DNA of 64,000 nt from JACJVV01 sp964581515 (GTDB lineage: Archaea; Nanobdellota; Nanobdellia; Woesearchaeales; JACJVV01), in the NCBI GenBank assembly GCA_964581515.1, contig CAZOOV010000002.1, positions 1-64,000 of the forward strand, read 5' to 3'. The notes under the pieces were generated by a model. That model was given only the letters and a program-made list of their open reading frames with translations, was not told the DNA's origin and searched no databases. Each line of letters begins with the position of its first letter. Position 1 is the first letter of the stretch. The position numbers and the translations under genes were made by a program. Below, in pieces: positions 26,105-35,863 of the stretch.

Positions 26105-29083
26105 TCATATAAAAGAATGACTGCAATTCTGTTTGAATGTCATAGATACTGGAGGACTTATATTTGATTCTGATATATTTGTCAGATATATCTTGTCTCT
26201 GCAACTATAATATATCTCTCCAAAATTATTGAAAGGATCGCAGTATGGATTTAATGCTTTTGATAAAGATAAAGTGCATTTGAACCCATCCTCAAAAGAA
26301 TAATAACCAGAATCACAGATCATATCATAATCCATATCAAGATAATCTTCACCTACAAAGCTTGCTTTGCATTCTACTGGTTCATTCATGAGAATCTCCA
26401 TATCAATAGTAGGATGATAATAATCATTATTAGCTATTTTAGTACCTGGTTGAGGAAGAGGAATATTATTGTCTTCTGCTATAAAATATGTTACAAAGAA
26501 ATCCTGCTCATTTTCATTACCATATTCATCTATACAATTGAAGAAAGTGTACGCTTGATCTGTAGTCAAAGCTATGGAATATTGCTGGATGTAAATATCA
26601 AGCGTATCATACATATCTTCCATCAAAGGTTTTATTTCATCATTATAATAATCCATTGTCTCATTTATTCGTGTAAGCATGTCATCTAGGTCACTGTCGC
26701 TGACACCTGGTGTACCATATAATGTATTTACTGCAGAAGTGAGATTATACACTAAAATATTTAACTGTTGATCTATAAAAGCAGGATCTGACATTTGAAT
26801 TAGATCTGCCATGTCTAGAATTGTATTTATGTCATCTAACATGTATTCACTAGAAAGAGCATAGATAGTAAACTGATGTTCAATATTGAAACCTGCCTCA
26901 GGAGTTGATATTGTAAAATCAAGATCAAAAGGAAAATCTTGATAAGACACAGGAAGAAGTCCTTTCTTGCATTGTGCTGGTGATGAAGTATTAAATTTCA
27001 CATAAATAGGACTGAATGAAGATACTGATTCTGAAATTTGTTTTCCTTTAATATCTGGTGTTGCAAAATAAGCATCACCTGAATCAATATTATAACCAGC
27101 TACATCAAAAGTCCAATCAAGAATAGTTAAAGGGATTGGAGAAGTGCTTCTCTCTTTACACTGCCCATAACCATTGTTATCAATGTAAAATAGACAATTA
27201 TTTCCTGTACTCCTGCATCTGTATTCTGTACAAGGAATGTCTCCCCTGAAACATGTTGAACAGTCTCCATCTTCATAAGATTTGAAAGGATAGCAAAGAG
27301 TAAAATGTCTAGTATGATATGATATATCCCCATCAAGTGCATATTCAAGCAAGAGATCATCAGCATCAAGAGATTCTATCCAATCAATATATTCTCCAAC
27401 CCTATCACCCATATCATCAAAAGTACAATCAGTACAATCAAAATCGCTCTCATCAAAATTCTCTTTTGAATAGGTGAATGGTGAGAGTGTAAGATCAGGA
27501 TAGTTATTACCAAGATATTCTGGAGGAAGTAGTATTGCTGTATCTGGACCATCAGGATGATCATATAAATCAGTAGTCATGAAAGAAAGATTCCCTATAT
27601 TACCTCCTACTGTGTAATATTTCCCACAATCACCTAAACGTTTGCATTGTAACATTGATGTCTCAGACCATATCTGAGGGCATGATGCACCATCACAATC
27701 CATCCATTCATTATTCATCTGACAGGCTTCCATACCTTGATTTGCCCACCACATAAATCCAGGTGAAACTTCTGGGACACATCTTATCCTTGCATCCCCA
27801 TTATAATTGTTCTTGTTAAAATCTGACGAATATTCTATCCAAGAGCAATCTCTTTTTGAATCGTCTTCACAAGTACTCTGGCTTGTCTGTCCAGCACAAG
27901 TCTTCCATCTATTAGGTCTACACATTGCATTTGTTCCAGAACCATCTGAAACACACATCTCTTCTCTGAAATCCCTGCATTCTTCTGTATAGATAAATCC
28001 ATTTATACATGACTTCTTGTAATGACGTGTGCCAACAAAATCCATACCTTCACCAGTAGGACCATCATAAAGACACCATTCTTGACCATGAGTATAGAGT
28101 CCACAGCCTGCACAATCAGTCCCATTGCAAATAGGATAATAATCAGTAAGAGGATCATTGCATTCATCTAAACTAGAAACATATCCTGAACATTTTGCAG
28201 ATTCTGGATTATAAAAACAGGTATCCCCTTCCTTGCAGAGTCCATTTTCAGGCGTTGTTATCTTCTCATTCATAAAATCAGAGATAGTGTCTGTTCCTTC
28301 AATCGCAAAATTCAATTCTACCCTTTTTTTTGTCTCATTACTTATCTTTACAAGATTATAGACAGTATCTGGATAAGTCTTATGCTTATTGATCCTTATT
28401 TCTGCACTATAATCTTTCATCCATTGATCCTTGTCAAAATAACCATATTGTATTTCCTCATTGAGTATCATATTCGCAATATCATACACCCGTCCAACAG
28501 GAATATCAAGCTTTACGCTATACTGTGATTGCTGAAACTTAAATTCGCCTTTCCGTACAGTAAGTGGCCTGGTTAAATATATAATCAAATCGCGAGGACC
28601 AACAGCAGTCTCCACAGATAGTGCTCCTTGAGTAATACTATAGCCTTGATTTTCATACGATGAAAGATCAATGCAACTCTCAATTATAGGTTTGATATGT
28701 TTAGTTATTTCTAATTCCAGTTTTGGCTTTGAGAATATCTGATTCTTGCAACCATTTATGGAGGAATATAAACACCATTTATTGTAATGAATCCCATTAT
28801 AAAGAATATCATTACTCATATTTAATTCACCACCATTTTTTACAATTTCTAGAATAGTTGGTTCTGCAAGAAATACACAGCTTTCAATCGTCCTGATAAT
28901 GGTGTTGGCATCAAGATCTACTTTTGCTACATCACCTGTACCTCCCCTGACAGAGTCATCTCTTAGTGCTACAAATGTAACTACAGTCAATGCTAATAAA
29001 AACAGAATACCTAAAGTTATGAATAAAGCTAACTGTGACTTCTTCCCTAGTTTCCTTGTTTTATAATTATCTCTATGTGTCAT
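26105..29083 (-). CDS. Large pilin-like-anchored surface protein
   Basis: 992 residues. The N-terminal basic stretch ends GKKSQLALF, followed by one hydrophobic helix (about 16-38), matching the class III (pilin/archaellin-type) signal shape shared with the proteins at 44116 and 53392. Residues ~55-180 resemble the ectodomain of those two proteins, with a conserved ESC...GG...C pattern. The rest is Cys-rich (over 40 Cys), probably disulfide-bonded and outside the cell. Third gene of an operon beginning at 31779, 14 bp after the preceding stop. The ligand is unknown. Confidence 0.75.
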   Translation of the reverse strand: MTHRDNYKTRKLGKKSQLALFITLGILFLLALTVVTFVALRDDSVRGGTGDVAKVDLDANTIIRTIESCVFLAEPTILEIVKNGGELNMSNDILYNGIHYNKWCLYSSINGCKNQIFSKPKLELEITKHIKPIIESCIDLSSYENQGYSITQGALSVETAVGPRDLIIYLTRPLTVRKGEFKFQQSQYSVKLDIPVGRVYDIANMILNEEIQYGYFDKDQWMKDYSAEIRINKHKTYPDTVYNLVKISNETKKRVELNFAIEGTDTISDFMNEKITTPENGLCKEGDTCFYNPESAKCSGYVSSLDECNDPLTDYYPICNGTDCAGCGLYTHGQEWCLYDGPTGEGMDFVGTRHYKKSCINGFIYTEECRDFREEMCVSDGSGTNAMCRPNRWKTCAGQTSQSTCEDDSKRDCSWIEYSSDFNKNNYNGDARIRCVPEVSPGFMWWANQGMEACQMNNEWMDCDGASCPQIWSETSMLQCKRLGDCGKYYTVGGNIGNLSFMTTDLYDHPDGPDTAILLPPEYLGNNYPDLTLSPFTYSKENFDESDFDCTDCTFDDMGDRVGEYIDWIESLDADDLLLEYALDGDISYHTRHFTLCYPFKSYEDGDCSTCFRGDIPCTEYRCRSTGNNCLFYIDNNGYGQCKERSTSPIPLTILDWTFDVAGYNIDSGDAYFATPDIKGKQISESVSSFSPIYVKFNTSSPAQCKKGLLPVSYQDFPFDLDFTISTPEAGFNIEHQFTIYALSSEYMLDDINTILDMADLIQMSDPAFIDQQLNILVYNLTSAVNTLYGTPGVSDSDLDDMLTRINETMDYYNDEIKPLMEDMYDTLDIYIQQYSIALTTDQAYTFFNCIDEYGNENEQDFFVTYFIAEDNNIPLPQPGTKIANNDYYHPTIDMEILMNEPVECKASFVGEDYLDMDYDMICDSGYYSFEDGFKCTLSLSKALNPYCDPFNNFGEIYYSCRDKIYLTNISESNISPPVSMTFKQNCSHSFI

Positions 29084-29097
29084 CTTTTAGCTGTGTC

Positions 29098-30453
29098 TTA
29101 TTCCCCACTATAATCAGGATTTAATATGTAACATGATTTCTTTGTCTTCTCAGAGACGATCTCATTGCACATCTCATAATTATTCATATCTATCACATAA
29201 CTGATATAGCAAAAGTCCCTTGCAGCAACATCTCCTATTTCTGCACAATACCAATAATTATTAGTTGTCTTTGAAAGTTGCTGGAAACAATTATCAACCA
29301 ACTTTGCTTCAGTAAAATTCTTACAAATTTCGGCAGCAGTGATATAATCTTCAGGATTACTAGATAATGCATAATATTTTGCTTCTTCTATCTTTTCAAG
29401 GATATATTCTTGTTCATCTAACTCTTGCTGTACTGCATCAACGATGTCATCACTAGGATGGTCATCGTTTATGTTATCATCAGAATCAAGGGGTTCATCA
29501 GAGTCGTCATCATCAGGTTCTGAGATTGGTTCAACTGGCTCAGGTTCAGGTGGGATTGGTTCGTCAGGCTCATCTGGTCCATCATCAGAGTCATTTACGT
29601 TGTCTTCAGTATTATTAATAGGAGGAATTGTTATCTCAGTAGAGTCATTCACCTCTGTCTGATTAACAATAAATTCATTTATGATATCAAAATAAAGACT
29701 TCGTGCTGTTGCTTTTTGATCATTACCATAAGTAATTTCAGAGAAGAGATAATATTTCCCAGAAGGAATATCTTTTGGTATCACTTGTGTAATATAATCG
29801 TTTTGTACATTTGAAATAGCATAAGTTTTCTCCCATTCCATAACATTCTCTTGCTTTGCATTGTATATGATATAATTTATGAATATATCAAACTGATTAT
29901 TTGTTCCCCTATTTGTATAACGTGACTGGAATTCTACGTTAGATCCTGCATTAAATTGGCCTTTGTTAAGCTGAATTTCATAATCAAGAAGAAATTCCTC
30001 ACCATTATTCTGTGTGAAAAACATTATGGAAGAAACACTAAGCAATACTATAAAAAACATAAGCATAAACATTAAAGTGCCAAGTGAAAGGCTATGTGTA
30101 TGTTCAACTTTCATCACATTTCCATTCTGAGATATGCCCTGCACTGGATTTGAGTCTGATTGTTGTGGTTGAGATTGCGAAGGAGATTGTGATTGAGAAA
30201 AGGATTGTGGTGGTGAGGATTGAGAAGATGATTGTGATTGAGATTTTAACTGAGGTTGTGGTTGTGATTGAGGCTGTACAGCAATCTTATCCTGAGCTGA
30301 AACATAGTCAATCACTTCATTAATGAATAAAGGATTAAAACCCTGAGGAACTAACTGCATCACAATATGATTTCTCTCATCCCCTTTATGTAGTAGAAAA
30401 CGTACTTCGTTTATCAGTTTGTCTCTAATATCATTTGACTGAGGCATTTTCAT
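29098..30453 (-). CDS. Single-pass surface protein with Gln/Ser/Pro linker
   Basis: 451 residues. An N-terminal cytoplasmic helical domain (about 5-50) matches that of the next gene upstream. A low-complexity linker of Q, S and P (about 55-105) precedes a membrane helix (about 126-148). Outside are an Ig-like beta domain (about 155-255), an acidic D/E/P stretch (about 275-330) and a Cys-containing helical end (about 340-450). It is paralogous in layout to the protein at 30472. Middle gene of the operon. Confidence 0.75.
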   Translation of the reverse strand: MKMPQSNDIRDKLINEVRFLLHKGDERNHIVMQLVPQGFNPLFINEVIDYVSAQDKIAVQPQSQPQPQLKSQSQSSSQSSPPQSFSQSQSPSQSQPQQSDSNPVQGISQNGNVMKVEHTHSLSLGTLMFMLMFFIVLLSVSSIMFFTQNNGEEFLLDYEIQLNKGQFNAGSNVEFQSRYTNRGTNNQFDIFINYIIYNAKQENVMEWEKTYAISNVQNDYITQVIPKDIPSGKYYLFSEITYGNDQKATARSLYFDIINEFIVNQTEVNDSTEITIPPINNTEDNVNDSDDGPDEPDEPIPPEPEPVEPISEPDDDDSDEPLDSDDNINDDHPSDDIVDAVQQELDEQEYILEKIEEAKYYALSSNPEDYITAAEICKNFTEAKLVDNCFQQLSKTTNNYWYCAEIGDVAARDFCYISYVIDMNNYEMCNEIVSEKTKKSCYILNPDYSGE

Positions 30454-30471
30454 TAAATATATTGAATATTC

Positions 30472-31779
30472 TTATTCAATCTTTTGCGAGTATTCTTCTA
30501 TCGCTTCTGGCGCATGCTTTCCAATCTCTTCTAGTTGCCTACAAGACTGAACATAATAATCATCTTCTATCTTATCACATACTGAGAAATCACCTTTAAG
30601 TGCAAAGCGCATATAACAGGAATCTCTTCGCAGGCCAGAAATAACCATACTGCATAATTTTGCATTCTCCATCACTTTTGACATCTTAATATAACATTTG
30701 TCCTTTGATCTTTCCTCACTAATATGCCTACACACCATCTCTTCATTTGAATCCTGTGCAATCTCATAAAAACATTCATCCCTATAATATGAGAAGATTA
30801 TTGCATCACAAAGCGCTGAAGCCTGGTTCACATCTGTCTTTGAAATCTCTTTGATTACTTCAATCTGTTCAGTAAGAGGAAGATTATCATCAACAAGCTC
30901 CAAATTAGGAGTTATCGTATTATTAAAATAATCAGTTCTCCCTTGTTCATTACAATCTTGTTCACAAGTCTCTTCAGACTCATCTAGTTCACAGATATTA
31001 TTCCCGCAACATGGAACAATATCTTCATAAACAGGGATATAATTTGTATCTGAACCGCATTTATCTATAGTACAATCATTCTCATCGTCATAATAAATAG
31101 GACATTGCCTGATGCACGCTTTACAAGGCCCACCACAATCTATTCCTTCTTCGTCCTGATTCTTTACATTATCATAACAGCTCTCTTGCAATGGTTGCTG
31201 CTCTTCAGATTGAATCATAAATGAACTGGTCTTTATTCCTGTCTTTCCACCATAGCTTATTTTTGCCTCAACAGAATATGTACCTGGCTGAAAATTAGGA
31301 TAATCTGCTATTATCTCTTTTGAAGAATCTGATGTGAGCAATGCATCTTCACTCATTGTATGCACGGTCTTTCCTGAACTATCTTTGATATTATAAATCA
31401 ACCTTACTGAAACTGTAGAATCTCCTTCTAGCTTGAGTACTCTAGTAAAACTAACCTGTTCATCTTCACTAAATGAAACCTGAGAAAATTCGAGAGTAAA
31501 ATCAACATTTGATTCTTCAGGTCCTTGAGAAGAAAAGAATAAGAAAAATCCAAGCCCTAAAATGAGAATTACAAGAAATGCAATGATAACAATGAAATTA
31601 ACATGTTTAGTCTTGTCACCAGGATGATTTGCAGAATTATGTGCATAAATCTGGCTAATACACTCATTAATACTTTGCTGATTATAACCTTTCTGAAGTA
31701 GGAAATTCGTTACATCTTGAACTGAAAAACCCCTCTTCAGCTGGCTTTTTATGTAGCTTATTAGAGCTTCATCTACCAT
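30472..31779 (-). CDS. Single-pass surface protein with DCGG Cys motif
   Basis: 435 residues. N-terminal helical domain (YIKSQLKRGFSVQDV, about 8-45), membrane helix (about 61-84), Ig-like domain (about 90-190), then EGIDCGGPCKAC, a Cys motif frequent in extracellular proteins of DPANN archaea, and a C-terminal helical Cys-containing region like that of the gene downstream. First gene of the three-gene operon, with a TATA box 27 nt upstream. The cytoplasmic domain may anchor it to an inner-face partner (inferred). Confidence 0.75.
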   Translation of the reverse strand: MVDEALISYIKSQLKRGFSVQDVTNFLLQKGYNQQSINECISQIYAHNSANHPGDKTKHVNFIVIIAFLVILILGLGFFLFFSSQGPEESNVDFTLEFSQVSFSEDEQVSFTRVLKLEGDSTVSVRLIYNIKDSSGKTVHTMSEDALLTSDSSKEIIADYPNFQPGTYSVEAKISYGGKTGIKTSSFMIQSEEQQPLQESCYDNVKNQDEEGIDCGGPCKACIRQCPIYYDDENDCTIDKCGSDTNYIPVYEDIVPCCGNNICELDESEETCEQDCNEQGRTDYFNNTITPNLELVDDNLPLTEQIEVIKEISKTDVNQASALCDAIIFSYYRDECFYEIAQDSNEEMVCRHISEERSKDKCYIKMSKVMENAKLCSMVISGLRRDSCYMRFALKGDFSVCDKIEDDYYVQSCRQLEEIGKHAPEAIEEYSQKIE

Positions 31780-31800
31780 AAACTACTTCTAGAGATAATG

Positions 31801-31811
31801 AGTTTATAAAG
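31801..31811 (-). promoter_or_regulatory. TATA box of the three-gene surface-protein operon
   Basis: AGTTTATAAAG centred 27 nt before the ATG at 31779. Confidence 0.7.
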
Positions 31812-31842
31812 ATGTGTTTTTACTTATAAGGAGAAAACTAGT

Positions 31843-32448
31843 TTAACCACACTCTTCAGAAGAACCAATCACCATACATGCTTTTGAGAAATTACGTGAT
31901 GCAGGAAAAGACCAAGATGTACCCACATCACTATTATTAGTTATAGTTATACTATTGTATCCTGGAAGAGTCCAATCTGAATAAATTGCGCCTGGTACAT
32001 ATATTGCTCCTGCTTGTCTTGTAAAATAAACCTTCAAAGTAGTGTCTTCACCACAGTAATGAATAGAGAAACTACCAGTGAATTCTGTTGAACCAGCAGT
32101 TGATGAGATTGATTTTGTAGTAGTTGTACATGATGTTCCAGCAACAGGTGTATCATTTACATAGCTTGTGTTTGTATCTTCAGTATCGTCGTCGTCATCG
32201 TCTTTTTCATCTACACAGCCACAATCTTCACCGCAGCATTCACCACAGCAATCAGACATATCACCCATGCCCTCATAATCATCCTGACTAAACATGCTTG
32301 CATGAATAGTTGTTATCAAGAAAATCAGAATTATAAGAGCATATAGAACATATAATAATTTACCTTCAAGCTTTTGAAGCCAACTTTTTTTCTTATGTTT
32401 GCTGTGCTTCTTATGCGTACTGGCCTTATGCGTCTTACTTTTAACCAT
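31843..32448 (-). CDS. Small membrane-anchored Cys-cluster protein
   Basis: 201 residues. The His/Lys-rich basic N-terminus is followed by one membrane helix (about 30-51). Just outside is a dense Cys cluster (CCGECCGEDCGC, about 66-78), then an acidic run of Asp and a beta-rich domain ending in two cysteines. The Cys cluster could bind metal or form disulfides. It follows the lgt-like gene by 6 bp, so the two are cotranscribed. It lacks a lipobox before its Cys cluster, so it is not an obvious Lgt substrate. Confidence 0.65.
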   Translation of the reverse strand: MVKSKTHKASTHKKHSKHKKKSWLQKLEGKLLYVLYALIILIFLITTIHASMFSQDDYEGMGDMSDCCGECCGEDCGCVDEKDDDDDDTEDTNTSYVNDTPVAGTSCTTTTKSISSTAGSTEFTGSFSIHYCGEDTTLKVYFTRQAGAIYVPGAIYSDWTLPGYNSITITNNSDVGTSWSFPASRNFSKACMVIGSSEECG

Positions 32449-32454
32449 TGTTTA

Positions 32455-33213
32455 TTATTTTAGATTAAATGATTTATAAAGTTTTTTGAACTTCTTTTTG
32501 TTATTCTTTATAAAGAGCCAGATTGATGTTATCAAAAACAGACTATATGCTACCTGATGTATTGAAAGTCCGAAATATTCATGGGGAGGAAATACCCTTA
32601 TAAAATCCAGCATAATTCTTGTTGAAGAATACAATATTGCTGCTGAAAGGAAAAGATTACCTGATTTCAAGTCTTTTTTACTTAAATAAAAGAGGATTCC
32701 TAAAATTATCAAGCTGACAATAAAATAATATGCACCGATTGGATGTCTTAGCGCATCTTTGTAAAATATTGCCCATGGAACTGTTGTGATTAAGCCAATC
32801 TCATCTGCTATTAACATACATGCTATCCTACATATTGTTGCAACAGCCATTAATGGAATTGTAATGGCATCAAAATACTTTCCTAATTTTATCTTGTTGT
32901 GTCTCAAGTATATTAAGAGTGCTATTAATCCAAATATTATACCGGCAGAGTCATTTCCTGCTCTTCTTTGGAAGAGTGAAGTCCACATATGGCTTACAAA
33001 GATAATTCTGAATAGATGCAGACCAAGAGCAGTCCAAAATCCGAAATGGATTAAAGAGATTACTGCATGTTTTTTAGGTAATTTGTATTTCTTAATCTGA
33101 AGAATGTATAAAAGTATGAACGCTATAATACCAATGCCACCAATACTGCCCCAGATAGGAAGTCTAATACCAAAAAGAGAATAATATTTGCTTACAGGTA
33201 AAAATGGTATCAT
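32455..33213 (-). CDS. lgt: Lgt-like prolipoprotein diacylglyceryl transferase
   Basis: 252 residues with about seven hydrophobic helices. It keeps family landmarks: RHPIGAYY (bacterial Lgt RHPTQLYE), an Arg-containing FIRVFPP before GLSIHQ (family GLS.GQ), and the polar segment around VPWAIFY. Lgt moves a lipid group from a membrane phospholipid to the lipobox Cys of exported proteins. Here the donor would be an ether lipid (inferred). First gene of a two-gene operon with a TATA box 25 nt upstream. A lipobox protein is encoded at 57552. Confidence 0.7.
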   Translation of the reverse strand: MIPFLPVSKYYSLFGIRLPIWGSIGGIGIIAFILLYILQIKKYKLPKKHAVISLIHFGFWTALGLHLFRIIFVSHMWTSLFQRRAGNDSAGIIFGLIALLIYLRHNKIKLGKYFDAITIPLMAVATICRIACMLIADEIGLITTVPWAIFYKDALRHPIGAYYFIVSLIILGILFYLSKKDLKSGNLFLSAAILYSSTRIMLDFIRVFPPHEYFGLSIHQVAYSLFLITSIWLFIKNNKKKFKKLYKSFNLK

Positions 33214-33232
33214 GTTTTGATTTTAGATTAAG

Positions 33233-33243
33233 TAATATAAAAA
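33233..33243 (-). promoter_or_regulatory. TATA box of the lgt operon
   Basis: TTTTATATTAC-type box centred 25 nt before the ATG at 33213. Confidence 0.6.
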
Positions 33244-33274
33244 TGTGACGATTGTGATGGTTTGGTAGCAAAAA

Positions 33275-33285
33275 GCATTAAAAGG
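33275..33285 (+). promoter_or_regulatory. TATA box of the radical SAM biosynthetic operon
   Basis: GCATTAAAAGG centred 26 nt before the ATG at 33306. It appears to be the only clear promoter for the seven-gene cluster. Confidence 0.6.
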
Positions 33286-33305
33286 GATATTTATTTGAGT
33301 ATTTT

Positions 33306-34793
33306 ATGAAGATATTATTTGTAAGACCGCCAAGATACATGTGGCCATGGAATTCTGAATCTAGCAGCTTTTGGCAACCTTTGGGTTTTGCTTCAATAGC
33401 AGCTGTATTAAGAGAAAATGAGTTTGATGTTGAAATACTTGATTGTTTGCCATTACATATAGGTTGGAAAAGCCTGAAAAAAAAGCTTGAGACAAAAGAT
33501 TTTGATATTCTATGTGTTGGTGATGAGACCGCTTCTTTTTATGAATCTGTTAAACTTGCTAAATATATCAAGAAGATTAGGAAAGAGATTATAATCGTAG
33601 GAGGAGGATATTTCTTTGGAAATCTAATAGAAGAAAGCTTGAATAAATATTCTGTTGATTTTGTAGTAAAAGGAGAGGGAGAAATAACATTATTAGAATT
33701 AGTCAAAGAAATTAATAATAATAAAAAAGAATTTTCAAAAATTAAAGGCATAGCTTTCAAAGATAAGAATGAAAAAATAATTGTGAATAGAGAAAGACCT
33801 TTAATAAAAAATCTGGATTCATTACCATTTCCTGCTTATGATCTTCTTCCTATGAACAAATATGGTCAAAATAGCAAAAACCATAAGGATTTCATCGCCA
33901 TGGAACATGGGAGAGGATGTTCTGGAGGTTGTAATTTCTGCAGCATATGGAATCAAATGAAGAATGGGAGTATACCTTGTTACAGAACAAAATCTGCAAA
34001 AAGATGTTTTGAAGAGACAAAATATCTTGTTAAGAAATATAAGAGAAAAACTATCAATTGGGTGGATGGAACTTTTAATCTAGATCCAAAATGGAGTAAA
34101 GAATATTTTGAACTACTTGAAAAAGAAGGCATAAAAGTCAAACATACTGCTTGGATGAGAGCTGACTGCATTGTCCGTGATGAAAAATTAGGGATAATGA
34201 AAAATATGGTCAAAAACGGACTTGTTCAAGCAATCGTCGGACTTGAAAGATTGAAGAAAAAAGACCAAGAAAATTTAGGTCTAAACGGTAAGGAATATGG
34301 CATATGCAAAGAAGCATTCAGAATCCTGAAGAGATATAATAAAGTATATACTATTGCAACAATGGTATATGGATTGCCAGATGATAACTGGGAAGACCTT
34401 AGACAAATACAAAAATTCATCTATAAGAATATAGTTGATTTCCAGTTCATACTCCCATTTACACCCTATCCTGGAACAAAACTTTGGGAAATATATAAAG
34501 ACAAGATGAAGAATCTTGATTTCAGGACGTGGAACCTTCACAGACCAGTCATGGGAACAAAATATCTTACAAGAAAACAATTAGATAGCTGGTTCAAAGA
34601 ATGCTTGCTTAAATATATGTTCCAACCAAGCTTTTATATCAGGAATTTCACTGAAAAAGATAAAAGGAAAAAAAGAATTCATTGGTCGCTTACAACAAAA
34701 TTATTTAAGGGATTGTTCAGGGGCATTGCTGATATGATTACAGGAAATAAAGAACTGGAATATGGAAGAAAACCAGAGTGGTATGACTCATGA
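33306..34793 (+). CDS. B12-binding-type radical SAM enzyme 1
   Basis: 495 residues. The N-terminal Rossmann cobalamin-type domain starts ILFVRPPRY and contains IIVGGGYF and VKGEGE. The radical SAM core has CX3CX2C at C205, C209, C212 (GCSGGCNFC). A C-terminal basic extension follows. Members methylate or rearrange unactivated carbons, often in lipids and natural products. First gene of a seven-gene operon; its stop overlaps the next ATG by 4 bp. Confidence 0.85.
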   Translation: MKILFVRPPRYMWPWNSESSSFWQPLGFASIAAVLRENEFDVEILDCLPLHIGWKSLKKKLETKDFDILCVGDETASFYESVKLAKYIKKIRKEIIIVGGGYFFGNLIEESLNKYSVDFVVKGEGEITLLELVKEINNNKKEFSKIKGIAFKDKNEKIIVNRERPLIKNLDSLPFPAYDLLPMNKYGQNSKNHKDFIAMEHGRGCSGGCNFCSIWNQMKNGSIPCYRTKSAKRCFEETKYLVKKYKRKTINWVDGTFNLDPKWSKEYFELLEKEGIKVKHTAWMRADCIVRDEKLGIMKNMVKNGLVQAIVGLERLKKKDQENLGLNGKEYGICKEAFRILKRYNKVYTIATMVYGLPDDNWEDLRQIQKFIYKNIVDFQFILPFTPYPGTKLWEIYKDKMKNLDFRTWNLHRPVMGTKYLTRKQLDSWFKECLLKYMFQPSFYIRNFTEKDKRKKRIHWSLTTKLFKGLFRGIADMITGNKELEYGRKPEWYDS

Positions 34794-35863
34794 AAACAAT
34801 ATTTGTTACAGGAATTACTGGATTTTTAGGCAGCAATTATGCAAAAGCTAGACTTGAGAATGGAGACAAGGTAATTGGGCTAGTAAGACCTGATGAACAT
34901 ATGCTGGCAGAAGAAAGAATTTCTCGTCTATTTGGTGAAAATAGTGGAATTGAATCTGTTGAAGGAGATATAGAAGAAGATAATCTTGGTATTGATGGAT
35001 TGCAAGCAACTGAACTAAGTGATAAAGTTGATGAGATATGGCATTTTGCAGGTCTGACTTCTTTTAATGAACATAGGAAGAGTGAGATAATTGATGTAAA
35101 TGTTGAAGGCACTAAGAGAGTTCTTAAGTTTGCAGGTATGATAAAAGGATTGAAATTTTTTTCCCATATAAGTACTGCATATGTATGTGGAGATAAGACT
35201 AGTAAAGTTTACGAGAGTGAACTTGATGTTGGACAAGGTTTCAGAAACACATACGAATGGAGCAAGATGTATGCTGAGAAAATTGTTAGAGATAATGGAA
35301 TCCCTCATATGATATTTCGGCCAAGCATCGTAGTGGGAGATAGCAAAACTGGTGAGACATCATGCTTTAATATGGTGTACATCCCATGGGCAGGTGTTGA
35401 TCTTGTGAAGCAAAAGATATTGCGTGATGAAAAAGCAGAATATAAAGATGGAAAAATGATAATCCCCTTAAGAGTTGTTGGTGATTTACAGGCTACAATA
35501 AATATTATACCAGTAGATTATGCTACACAAATGATGATTAATCTTGGAATAGATGAGAATGTAGACAGAACAATGCATATTGCTAATCCATACGCTGTGA
35601 CCATGGGTTCACTTAAGGATGCAATATGTGAATCATTGAAAGTTACAGGAATAGAATATGTTGATGATTTGACTGGTAAATTAAATCAGTTTGAGAGAAT
35701 ATTCCAGGCAAGGACAAAAGCTTATAGGGAGTATATGATGACTAATGACTCTGTATTCAATATGAGTACATATCATGAATATGGTGTTGATGTACCTAGA
35801 CCAGACCAAGATTTCTTAAAAAGATTGATAAAGTATGGTATGGAGAATAAGTGGGGAAGATAA
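34790..35863 (+). CDS. NAD(P)-dependent thioester-reductase/epimerase-like protein
   Basis: 357 residues. Rossmann GITGFLGS at 8-15, GD(I/V)E nucleotide region, active-site YEWSK (YxxxK) and substrate-side RPSIVVGDS. It belongs to the extended SDR family near NAD-binding-4 (fatty acyl or thioester reductases) and sugar epimerases. In this operon it could reduce an acyl or sugar intermediate. Coupled by 4-bp overlap to the gene before and followed at once by the glycosyltransferase. Confidence 0.8.
   Translation: MKTIFVTGITGFLGSNYAKARLENGDKVIGLVRPDEHMLAEERISRLFGENSGIESVEGDIEEDNLGIDGLQATELSDKVDEIWHFAGLTSFNEHRKSEIIDVNVEGTKRVLKFAGMIKGLKFFSHISTAYVCGDKTSKVYESELDVGQGFRNTYEWSKMYAEKIVRDNGIPHMIFRPSIVVGDSKTGETSCFNMVYIPWAGVDLVKQKILRDEKAEYKDGKMIIPLRVVGDLQATINIIPVDYATQMMINLGIDENVDRTMHIANPYAVTMGSLKDAICESLKVTGIEYVDDLTGKLNQFERIFQARTKAYREYMMTNDSVFNMSTYHEYGVDVPRPDQDFLKRLIKYGMENKWGR

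Noticed and set aside
26105..33213. The surface-protein block as a phage or provirus
   Set aside because: No capsid, terminase, portal or integrase, and proteins carry signal anchors and typical archaeal surface motifs.
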